Assembly (NCBI GenBank): GCA_030613045.1
Contig: JAUWMS010000190.1
Span: 1-5,911 of the forward strand
DNA from: Candidatus Latescibacterota bacterium
GTDB taxonomy: Bacteria; Latescibacterota; 4484-107
DNA length: 5,911 nucleotides
Direction: 5' to 3'
The notes beneath the pieces were generated by a model that worked only from the letters and a program-made list of their open reading frames with translations, had not been told where the DNA came from and searched no databases. Below are positions 1 to 5,342 of this stretch, piece by piece. Positions within the stretch are counted from its first letter, which is position 1. Every line of letters begins with the position of its first letter. The translations under genes and the position numbers were made by a program.

Positions 1-30
1 GGTGAGGGAGGTTTTTTCCCCCTTGCTTTT

Positions 31-57
31 CTCTGCGTTCTTTGCGGCTTTGCGGTG
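31..57 (+). repeat. Short periodic TTTGCGG-type repeat
   Basis: Three near-copies of a 9-base unit lie head to tail: CTCTGCGTT, CTTTGCGGC and TTTGCGGTG. The core TGCG recurs at 34, 43 and 51. The motif resembles a class of dispersed, non-coding 'ctctgcgttctttgcgg' repeats that I recall from intergenic DNA of many environmental bacteria; that likeness is from memory and not tested here. It sits just upstream of the kinase ribosome binding site, so it would be transcribed in the leader if the promoter lies outside the window. No protein-coding role is proposed. Confidence 0.45.
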
Positions 58-76
58 AGCATTTCATCAAAAAAAA

Positions 77-82
77 AGGAGG
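77..82 (+). promoter_or_regulatory. Ribosome binding site AGGAGG deciding the kinase start
   Basis: A perfect AGGAGG follows an A9 tract (69-77) and stands 8 bases before the ATG at 91. It favours that ATG over the in-frame GTG at 55, which has no comparable site and would add a lysine-rich 12-residue extension translated from the ribosome binding site itself. Confidence 0.85.
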
Positions 83-90
83 AACGTGCG

Positions 91-1134
91 ATGTACGACG
101 TAGTCTCATTCGGAGAGGCGATGGTGCGTTTGGCTTCGCCGGGACATACGAGGCTGGAGCAGGCGACTTGTCTGGAGATGACGGTCGGCGGCGGTGAGTT
201 CAACGTGGCGGTCAATTGCGCGGGTTTGGGCCTGAAGTCCGCGTGGGTGTCGCGTTTGGTGGACAATTGGCCCGGGCGTTTGATCCGCAACAAGGGCCGT
301 GAGCATGGCGTGGATATGTCCCACATTGTCTGGAGGAAGTTCGGTGGGGTCGGATTCGAGCGGAATGGGTTCTATCATCTCGAAACGGGGGTGGGTCCCA
401 GGGCCAGCGCGGTGACGTACGACCGGGGGCATTCGGCGATCTCGCACATCCAGCCGGGCGAGGTGGACTGGCAGGAACTGTTCGCGGACACGAGATGGTT
501 TCACGTAAGCGGCATCACCCCGGCGCTGTCGGATTCGGCGGCGGCCACGACGCTGGAGGCATTGAAGGCGGCACGGGCGGCTGACGTGACCACGAGCTAC
601 GATCTCAATTTCCGATCCAAACTATGGTCTTCCGAAAAGGCGCAGGAGACGACCAAGCAGTTTATGCCTTACGTGTGCGTGCTGATCGGGAACGAGGAAG
701 ATTTCGAGAAGACCTTGGGGCTGAAGGCCGAGGGCGCTTCGGAGAGTTACAGCAAGCTCGATCCGGAAAGCTATAAAAGCGTAGCCCGGCGGGCTGTGGA
801 GCGGTATCCGAATATCGAGAAGGTGGGCACCACGCTCCGGGACGCGAAGACAGGTTTGTTGAACGACTGGCGGACGCTGCTTTTCGATGGGGAGGCGTTT
901 TATCTGTCCCGGATTTACGAGAATCTGGAGCTGGTGGATCGCGTGGGCGGCGGCGACAGCTTCTCATCGGGGCTTGTTTTCAGCCTCTTAGACGGCAAGG
1001 AGCCTCAGGAAGCGGTGGATTTCGCGGGTGGTTTTTCGGCGTTGGCGCACACCTTCCCCGGAGACGTCAACTGGGCGCGGAAGGAGGAGGTGGCGAAGGT
1101 GATGAAGGGAGGCGCGGCGCGGATCAGCCGGTAG
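91..1134 (+). CDS. PfkB-family sugar kinase, probable 2-dehydro-3-deoxygluconokinase
   Basis: A 347-residue cytoplasmic kinase of the ribokinase/PfkB family. The likely reaction is ATP-dependent phosphorylation of 2-keto-3-deoxygluconate to the 6-phospho form, feeding the Entner-Doudoroff and hexuronate pathways. The N-terminal strand FGEAMVRL opens the fold. GGGEFNVA (33-40) is the substrate-side glycine motif, in the form typical of ketodeoxygluconate kinases. SYDLNFRSKLW (169-179) is also characteristic of that subgroup. GNEEDFE (200-206) is the conserved NxxE region, and DRVGGGDSF (283-291) is PfkB signature 2, with Asp289 as the catalytic base. Length and motif order are normal for the family, and the gene looks intact. 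The start at 91 is chosen for its AGGAGG. The TAG stop sits in a duplicated 36-bp unit, and a terminator follows, so this is the end of its transcript. Sugar specificity is inferred from motifs; a fructokinase-like or other ketose/sugar-acid kinase remains possible. Confidence 0.85.
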   Translation: MYDVVSFGEAMVRLASPGHTRLEQATCLEMTVGGGEFNVAVNCAGLGLKSAWVSRLVDNWPGRLIRNKGREHGVDMSHIVWRKFGGVGFERNGFYHLETGVGPRASAVTYDRGHSAISHIQPGEVDWQELFADTRWFHVSGITPALSDSAAATTLEALKAARAADVTTSYDLNFRSKLWSSEKAQETTKQFMPYVCVLIGNEEDFEKTLGLKAEGASESYSKLDPESYKSVARRAVERYPNIEKVGTTLRDAKTGLLNDWRTLLFDGEAFYLSRIYENLELVDRVGGGDSFSSGLVFSLLDGKEPQEAVDFAGGFSALAHTFPGDVNWARKEEVAKVMKGGAARISR

Positions 1135-1190
1135 ATGGTGTCTAAGATTTCCAAGCGGATCAGCCGGTAGCGGTTATCTGAGATTTCCTA
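1119..1190 (+). repeat. 36-bp imperfect tandem duplication across the kinase stop codon
   Basis: Unit 1 (1119-1154) and unit 2 (1155-1190) match at 30 of 36 positions by eye. The first 16 bases, GCGGATCAGCCGGTAG, are identical, and AGATTTCC is shared near the end. The unit holds the last four sense codons of the kinase and its TAG stop. Because 36 is a multiple of three, the second copy places another R-I-S-R-TAG in the same frame. Readthrough of the first stop would add eleven residues after the stop position and end in the same tetrapeptide. The second copy then runs to an in-frame TAA at 1189-1191. Confidence 0.85.
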
Positions 1191-1236
1191 AAGGGGCTTC
1201 GTGGTTCCCGGTTGCGGGTGCGGAGTCCCTTTTTTT
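1190..1236 (+). terminator. Rho-independent terminator after the kinase
   Basis: The left arm AAAGGGGCTTCG (1190-1201) pairs with the right arm CGGAGTCCCTTT (1221-1232) over 12 positions with two G-U wobbles. The right arm runs into a T7 tract at 1230-1236. The 19-base loop contains a nested CCCG/CGGG hairpin (1207-1210 with 1215-1218). This is a classic intrinsic terminator, placed 55 bases after the kinase stop. It separates the kinase transcript from the toxin-antitoxin cassette. Confidence 0.85.
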
Positions 1237-1259
1237 GTGCGTGTCGGTGAGGAAAAGGC

Positions 1260-1288
1260 TTGCTTCTGAGGGGGATATTTGCTATCTT
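1260..1288 (+). promoter_or_regulatory. Candidate promoter for the toxin-antitoxin cassette
   Basis: A -35-like TTGCTT (1260-1265) is separated by 17 bases from TATCTT (1283-1288). The latter is preceded by TGC (1280-1282), giving an extended -10 (TGn) element. It lies after the terminator and about 60 bases before the first cassette gene, as expected for a separately transcribed unit. The small inverted repeat GATA-TTTGC-TATC (1274-1286) overlaps the -10. It could be an operator, but four-base arms are weak evidence. Confidence 0.4.
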
Positions 1289-1332
1289 TTTGGGAGCTGA
1301 GAGATTGATGCTAAAATTGCAGGATAAGGGAA

Positions 1333-1338
1333 AGGAGG
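1333..1338 (+). promoter_or_regulatory. Ribosome binding site AGGAGG for the antitoxin-like gene
   Basis: AAAGGAGGT (1331-1339) is 9 bases from the ATG at 1348. An in-frame TTG at 1339 overlaps this site and cannot use it, so 1348 is preferred. Confidence 0.8.
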
Positions 1339-1347
1339 TTGACCGTC

Positions 1348-1665
1348 ATGTCACCCGTTGTTTTGGAAAAAATAAGACGCCTCGAGAAGTATATCGAGAT
1401 GGGATCGGGGCCGGAAATATGGATTGACAGCGTCCTCAGCAAGCTGATAGATAGCGAGCGGGAACGGCTTAGGACGACGGAGCGGAAACTCCGCGGGCAG
1501 TTGCGGGAATTTGAACGCACGTACAGCATGGATTCGGAATCTTTCTACGAAAGGTTTGAGCGCGGTCAGTTGGGAGATGAGATGGATTATTTTGATTGGG
1601 CCGCTACGGTTGAGATGGTCAGAAACCTGCGGGATCGTCTTCTTCTTTTGAATTTGGAGGGATAA
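1348..1665 (+). CDS. Small helical protein, probable antitoxin partner of the TumE-like gene
   Basis: A 105-residue soluble protein, strongly charged and almost entirely helical by composition. Residues about 28-58 are rich in Glu, Arg and Leu and could form a coiled coil. The second half carries SFYERFERGQLGDEMDYF (65-82) followed by a DWAATVEM helix (84-90 region) and a leucine-rich C-terminus. From memory, this 'FxxRFexGxLGDxxDxFxWAa' pattern is recurrent in small proteins encoded directly upstream of DUF6516/TumE proteins, which are treated as antitoxins. No DNA-binding helix-turn-helix is evident. The stop is one base before the TTG start of the next gene, so the two are almost certainly co-translated. 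The antitoxin role rests mainly on gene order and on the partner's identity; I do not recognise an independent catalytic motif. Confidence 0.65.
   Translation: MSPVVLEKIRRLEKYIEMGSGPEIWIDSVLSKLIDSERERLRTTERKLRGQLREFERTYSMDSESFYERFERGQLGDEMDYFDWAATVEMVRNLRDRLLLLNLEG
1656..1660 (+). promoter_or_regulatory. Ribosome binding site supporting a TTG start
   Basis: GGAGG lies within the last codons of the upstream gene, 6 bases before TTG at 1667. No ATG is close by, so the toxin-like gene starts with TTG. A weak start behind the antitoxin stop would keep the toxin level below that of the antitoxin. Confidence 0.7.
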
Positions 1666-1666
1666 A

Positions 1667-2065
1667 TTGGCAGCGTTCGCTACAAAGATTCAGGCTTACT
1701 TCGATGAGGTGGAACTTGCCCTGATCACCGCCCCGGCCGTTTCCTCCTTCTCGATCCTCAGAAGAGAAATCATCCTTTCTGAAGGCAAATTCCGGATCAG
1801 CATAAAGCTGAGAAATGGGGATCGCGCCGAGTTGTTTGAATATGTCAGGGAGATCGAAGGTACCTTGAGAATTTTGAAATACAGCTATCACTGGCAGAGA
1901 CAGGATGGAACGTTGGTTCGTCGCTGGGATAATGCCAGGCATCACCCTGAACTGGAATATTTCCCGGATCATGTTCATATTCCGGGTGGCAAGCCGAGAC
2001 CTAAGGGTAAGAGACCGAATATGTTGAGCATCCTAACTGTTATGAAAAGATATGTCCCGCTATGA
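1667..2065 (+). CDS. TumE/DUF6516-like toxin of a toxin-antitoxin pair
   Basis: A 132-residue protein that matches my recollection of the DUF6516 family, named TumE in toxin-antitoxin annotation. The order of elements fits: an N-terminal helix (3-20), a two-strand segment FRISIKLRNGDRAELFEYV (42-60), the signature YSYHWQ (72-77), then RRWDNARHHPE (85-95), and a histidine pair DHVH (101-104). These conserved His, Arg, Trp, Asp and Asn residues probably form the active or binding site. The biochemical activity is not stated here because I cannot derive it from sequence. There is no signal peptide or membrane segment. The gene begins one base after the upstream stop with a TTG codon and its own GGAGG. 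The C-terminus after residue 105 is basic and proline-rich and looks less typical than the core. The cassette could be a stability or phage-response module. The family call is fairly secure; toxicity is inferred. Confidence 0.75.
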   Translation: MAAFATKIQAYFDEVELALITAPAVSSFSILRREIILSEGKFRISIKLRNGDRAELFEYVREIEGTLRILKYSYHWQRQDGTLVRRWDNARHHPELEYFPDHVHIPGGKPRPKGKRPNMLSILTVMKRYVPL

Positions 2066-2162
2066 TTTTTATGCCTTGAAATACAAAGATTATCAAATTG
2101 GATGCTTCGCTTTTTCGTGTGAGCAAATCAGAACATGAACATCCACTGCAAGGGAGCCACTT

Positions 2163-4247
2163 ATGATTACATTCAAACCATTCACGGACGGATATTACGA
2201 CACGGAGAATCAACTACCGGCCTATCTTGGAAAAAAGGCCGAGGCGTATTTTGCGCGGGAGGACTCAGAAAAGCGGAGTCTTGGAGATCGTGAGGCTTTC
2301 GAGCAGCGCAGGGCGCGTATTCGGGCGCATTTTCTCGACGCGCTGGGAGGACTGCCGGAGGAGAAAACGCCGCTGCATCCGGTGTGTGTGGGCACGTTGG
2401 AGCGGGAAGGATACCGGATCGAGAAGATCGTGTTTCAAAGTCAGCCTCGCTTCTACGTAACTTCGAATCTGTATGTGCCGACCGGGCTGACCGAAAAGGC
2501 CCCGGCGGTGCTCGTTGTCTGCGGTCACGCGGAGCCTGCCAAGGCGTACGATCTGTATCAAAAGGTTTGTCTCGATTTGGTGCGAAACGGGTTCGTGGTG
2601 CTGACGATTGATCCGTTGGGACAGGGGGAACGTTTTCAATACTGGAATCCGGATCTGGGGAAAAGCGATGTCTCGTGGGGCACGAGGGAGCATTCCTACG
2701 AAGGGTTTCAGTGCACGTTGATCGGGAGCAACGTGGCCCGCTATTTCGTCTGGGACGGTATCCGGGCGATGGACTATCTGATGAGCAGGGAGGAGGGGGA
2801 TGCAGCGCGGATCGGGGTGACCGGGAATTCCGGGGGCGGGACGCAGACCGCGTATCTGATGATGGCGGATCCCCGGATTGCGGCGGCAATGCCGTGCGGG
2901 TACATTACGTCCAGAGAGGCGTATAGGAAGACCGGGCAGCCGCACGATGCGGAGCAGAATATTTTTGGCGCGATCCGGGAGGGCTTGAACTACGATGACT
3001 TCATCACGTGCTTTGCGCCGAAGCCGGCTCAGATCGGCGCGGCGGCGTACGATTTCTTCTGCATCGAGGGCACGCTGCAAACATACGAGCGGGCTAAGGC
3101 GGTGTATCGTCTGTTCGATGCGGAGGATAAGGTCGGTATGGTCGTGGCGGAAACCACGCACGCATACTCGGATGCGCTGAGGGAGGGAGCGGCGAATTGG
3201 TTCCGGCGTCATTTGATGGGGAAGCCGCCGGATTTCCGGACCGGGGAGATCGCGATAGAAGCGGAGGAGACGCTGCATTGCACGACGTCGGGCCAGGTGA
3301 TCGGGGACTATCGGGATGCCGCCACGGTGTTCGATCTGAATCGGCGTCAGTTCGAGGAGCAGGGCATAGCGCGTCCCTGTATCCGGGATGCGGATGCGTT
3401 GGCGGAGTGTGTCGTCCGGATGCGTGCGTGCGTGAAGGAGGTGCTGGATATTCCCGAAGCGCGTCCCGTCATTTATCCGCGGGTGATCAGCGAGGAGAGT
3501 GTCGAGGGAATGCGCGCGGAAAAAATTTTCTTTTTCAGCGAGCCGAACGTGGTGCTCACGGCGATCATGTTTGCGGATCCGGGACTTTTCGGGAAAACTC
3601 CGGCGACGCTGCTGCTTTTGGATGAAGGCACGGAGGATATTCCAAAAGAGGAGTCGTTGATCAAGCGGTTGGTCTTCGGGGGCCAGCGGGTTCTTGTTTT
3701 GGACGTGCGCGGGATCGGCGGTGTGAAGATGCGGCGGGTGAATTCGCAGAATCTCACAGAGACGCACGGGTCGGAATTCAAGCTGAATTTCGACGCGATG
3801 ATGATGGGAAAGAGTCTGATGGGACTGCGCGTGTTCGATGTGCTGCGGGGGTACGATTATCTGACTTCAAGGAAGGATGTGGATCGAAGTCGGATCGGGC
3901 TGTATGGCAAGGGGACGGCGGCGTTGTACGCATTTTTTGCGGCCACGCTGGAGCCGGGCTTTCGGGCGATGACGAGCGAGGATATGCTATATGCGTACGA
4001 GAGTTTGGTGCGCACCCGGCTTTACCACGAACGGTATAATCAGCGGATGTTGGTGCACGGTCTGCTTCGACATTTCGACTTAGTGGATCTGCTGCCGTGT
4101 CTATCGGATCGGGAGGTTCGATTTGTGCGGCTCCGGAATGCGCGGGACGAGGTGGTGAGCACTGAGGCGCTGGAGCAGGGATGGTTTGACGTGGTTCGGG
4201 CGCATTATCCGGTGTTGGTGGATATAGGACAATGGGGGGATTGGTGA
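2163..4247 (+). CDS. Two-domain alpha/beta hydrolase, acetylxylan-esterase-like
   Basis: A 694-residue protein with two alpha/beta-hydrolase halves. In the first, VLVVCGHA (116-123) is the oxyanion-side strand, FVVLTIDPLGQGER (144-157) is the DPxGxG strand typical of acetylxylan esterase/dienelactone-hydrolase relatives, GNSGGG (221-226) is the nucleophile elbow with Ser223, Asp297 in AAYDFF is the likely acid, and His333 in ETTHAYS completes the triad. The second half repeats the layout: VLVLDVRGIGG (510-520) matches the DxRGxG strand, but the elbow position reads YGKG (581-584), with Lys583 in place of serine. That half is therefore probably structural. No signal peptide or lipobox is seen, so the protein is probably cytoplasmic, unlike many carbohydrate esterases. 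An AGGGAG at 2151-2156, 6 bases before ATG, supports the start. The last codons (Asp-Trp-stop) come from a heptamer repeat. A deacetylase acting on sugar esters is likely; a peptidase or other ester substrate cannot be excluded. Confidence 0.75.
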   Translation: MITFKPFTDGYYDTENQLPAYLGKKAEAYFAREDSEKRSLGDREAFEQRRARIRAHFLDALGGLPEEKTPLHPVCVGTLEREGYRIEKIVFQSQPRFYVTSNLYVPTGLTEKAPAVLVVCGHAEPAKAYDLYQKVCLDLVRNGFVVLTIDPLGQGERFQYWNPDLGKSDVSWGTREHSYEGFQCTLIGSNVARYFVWDGIRAMDYLMSREEGDAARIGVTGNSGGGTQTAYLMMADPRIAAAMPCGYITSREAYRKTGQPHDAEQNIFGAIREGLNYDDFITCFAPKPAQIGAAAYDFFCIEGTLQTYERAKAVYRLFDAEDKVGMVVAETTHAYSDALREGAANWFRRHLMGKPPDFRTGEIAIEAEETLHCTTSGQVIGDYRDAATVFDLNRRQFEEQGIARPCIRDADALAECVVRMRACVKEVLDIPEARPVIYPRVISEESVEGMRAEKIFFFSEPNVVLTAIMFADPGLFGKTPATLLLLDEGTEDIPKEESLIKRLVFGGQRVLVLDVRGIGGVKMRRVNSQNLTETHGSEFKLNFDAMMMGKSLMGLRVFDVLRGYDYLTSRKDVDRSRIGLYGKGTAALYAFFAATLEPGFRAMTSEDMLYAYESLVRTRLYHERYNQRMLVHGLLRHFDLVDLLPCLSDREVRFVRLRNARDEVVSTEALEQGWFDVVRAHYPVLVDIGQWGDW

Positions 4248-4283
4248 TTGGTGATTGGTGATTGGTGATTGGTGATTGGTGAT
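4239..4283 (+). repeat. Heptamer tandem array (GATTGGT)6
   Basis: Six exact head-to-tail copies of GATTGGT (4239-4280) plus a partial GAT. The first copy supplies the last two codons and, with the start of the second, the TGA stop (4245-4247) of the hydrolase gene. The array then runs through the intergenic space. Because seven is not a multiple of three, the array presents a different frame in each successive unit; the reverse strand translates to a low-complexity 'NHQSPIT' peptide that is not a real protein. It resembles in kind the short tandem heptamer repeats known from cyanobacteria, without claiming identity. Confidence 0.95.
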
Positions 4284-4286
4284 CCA

Positions 4287-4317
4287 CCTCGTTCCCACGC
4301 TCTGCGTGGGAACGAGG
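4287..4317. repeat. Perfect 14-bp inverted repeat with 3-base loop
   Basis: CCTCGTTCCCACGC (4287-4300), loop TCT, and its exact reverse complement (4304-4317) form a very stable hairpin. The 'GTTCCCACGC...GCGTGGGAAC' core is, from memory, a dispersed repeat found in many unrelated environmental genomes, where it is often mistranslated as 'PRRAWER'. It could act as a 3' RNA stabiliser or transcription pause for the hydrolase message. It is not followed directly by a T-run, so it is not a canonical intrinsic terminator. Confidence 0.9.
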
Positions 4318-4334
4318 AATTGTGAATTATTTTC

Positions 4335-4367
4335 CACCGTGAACGGAACAGCGTGGCGTTCACGGTG
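4335..4367. repeat. 11-bp inverted repeat with 11-base spacer
   Basis: CACCGTGAACG (4335-4345) and CGTTCACGGTG (4357-4367) are exact reverse complements around an 11-base spacer. The element is 17 bases after the 31-base hairpin and 25 bases before the radical SAM start. It may be part of the same composite repeat, or an operator or leader hairpin for the radical SAM gene. The symmetry alone does not decide. Confidence 0.75.
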
Positions 4368-4382
4368 AAGGGTTCTGAATGT

Positions 4383-4386
4383 GAGG
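4383..4386 (+). promoter_or_regulatory. Weak ribosome binding site GAGG for the radical SAM gene
   Basis: GAGG is 6 bases before ATG at 4393. An alternative GTG at 4381 has AAGGG (4368-4372) 8 bases upstream and would add four residues (Met-Arg-Arg-Ser). The ATG is preferred, but the choice is not firm. Confidence 0.45.
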
Positions 4387-4392
4387 CGTTCC

Positions 4393-5229
4393 ATGGACTT
4401 TGATCGCAAAGAATTCGAGGTGATGGAAGAGATAAAGCGTCTTCAGGATAGCATCCCCGGCTTATGTTTCCATGGTACCTATCAAGCCGTGAGTACAGGC
4501 CCTCTGATCCCTGGGTGTGAGCTATGCACGCGTATGGGATACGTGTCCTTTCAACTCGGCTTTCGCTGTAATGCCAAATGCCCTTTCTGTTTTCTCCATA
4601 CAACCCATGCAGACTTGCCCGATTAGGATGAACGATACAATCGGCAGGCTCTTATGAAAGCGTTTCATCGTCGCAAGGACGAACTGGGAGGCGTTGCCCT
4701 GACCGGAGGCGAACCGCTGTTATATCTCCTCGAACTAAAAGCCTGCGTATCTGAAATGCGGAAAGCGAGGCCCGGATTACACTTCTGGACATACACCAAC
4801 GGCATCCTTGCCGACGAGGAACGCCTCGGGTTGCTCCGGGATCTCGGCATCGGAAAAATTCGCTTCAACCTCGCGGCGACGGACTATAGCGAGAAAGTTA
4901 TAGAGAACCTCGATCGGGCGAGAGAGATGTTCGAGTACGTGGCTGTGGAAGTCCCCTCGTATCCGAAGCAGAGGGAGAGCTTGATGAACTGCCTTGGAGA
5001 GTTGGATCGTATAGGGATAGACCAGTTGAATCTACAGGAACTGTTGGTAACGGACGCCAACGTGCATCGTCTCAAGGGAGAAGGCTATCAATCGGGCATG
5101 CTGTTTTCCAAACAATTTTTCCTTTACGGGAGCAGAAAGATGACGTACGAGGTGATGCGGCATTGCATGGACAAGAAATACTCGTTCACCGTCAACGATT
5201 GTTCCCCCGGCAGCTTCGGAAAAAAATAA
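4393..5229 (+). pseudogene. Radical SAM domain protein interrupted by an in-frame TAG
   Basis: One continuous frame encodes a 278-codon radical SAM protein whose codon 78 is TAG (4624-4626). Before it lie a helical N-terminus, PGCELC (40-45) with two extra cysteines, and CNAKCPFC (59-66), the C-x3-C-x2-C motif that would hold the 4Fe-4S cluster and bind S-adenosylmethionine. After it, in the same frame, come LTGGEP (103-108), the SAM-contacting GGE motif, then alternating helices and strands typical of a partial TIM barrel, and late cysteines at 258 and 270. No frameshift is needed at the TAG: one base change from CAG, GAG, AAG, TAT or a similar sense codon would explain it. Split at the TAG, neither half would have both motifs, so neither would be a working enzyme. 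The frame ends at an A7 tract after CSPGSFGKK, earlier than I expect. Amber suppression or pyrrolysine insertion is possible but unsupported by other evidence in the window. Substrate unknown. Confidence 0.7.
4624..4626 (+). other. In-frame amber codon in the radical SAM frame
   Basis: The codons around it read GAT-TAG-GAT-GAA, and the frame stays open for 200 further codons. An ATGAAA-GCG-TTTCAT hairpin (4654-4668), 28 bases downstream, is the only nearby structure seen. It is AT-rich and weak, so it does not argue strongly for recoding. Confidence 0.85.
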
Positions 5230-5264
5230 TTGAGCAGAGAAAGGAAAGAGGAATAGAGAGGTAG
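5220..5264 (+). other. A7 slippery tract and -1 frame extension of the radical SAM gene
   Basis: The zero frame reads GGA-AAA-AAA-TAA, so A-AAA-AAA (5220-5226) is in the phase of a classic -1 slippery heptamer directly before the stop. A -1 shift, or one added A, continues as IIEQRKERGIER and stops at TAG 5262-5264. The added stretch is basic and helical, and follows CSPGSFGKK in a way that resembles the 'CS..FK...Q.R..R' tails I recall from related radical SAM proteins. Three explanations are open: programmed or transcriptional slippage, a one-base deletion in a decaying gene, or a homopolymer sequencing error. Confidence 0.4.
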
Positions 5265-5342
5265 ATTTGCTTTGGGATGTTCTCCTCCGTGAATTGGATG
5301 GTTGTGTGACGGCCATAATAGACTTTAGAAAGAGGTATCTAT

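Noticed and set aside
55..90. Upstream GTG start giving the kinase a 12-residue extension
   Set aside because: The extension is translated from the A-tract and the AGGAGG site itself, and the ATG at 91 has ideal spacing and a normal family N-terminus.
2265..3767. 500-codon open frame on the minus strand inside the hydrolase gene
   Set aside because: It lies wholly opposite a gene with clear catalytic motifs. Its product is rich in Arg, Pro and His without recognisable domains, as expected from antisense of biased codons.
4239..4283. CRISPR-like array
   Set aside because: The units are 7-base contiguous copies with no spacers and no adjacent cas gene.
4287..4317. Intrinsic terminator for the hydrolase gene
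   Set aside because: The stem is strong, but no T-run follows directly; the nearest T-rich stretch is about 11 bases away and short.
4101..4603. Minus-strand frames across the repeat cluster encoding 'NHQSPIT' and 'PRRAWER' peptides
   Set aside because: These are translations of the heptamer array and the hairpin repeat, not protein-coding sequence.
4654..5229. Separate 191-codon gene starting at ATG 4654
   Set aside because: It is in the same frame as the upstream radical SAM half, lacks the cysteine cluster motif and has only a weak ribosome site, so it is best read as the second part of the interrupted gene.
5294..5319. Promoter for the Nudix gene (TTGGAT ... CATAAT)
   Set aside because: The spacer is only 14 bases and both boxes are imperfect, so it was not listed as a feature.
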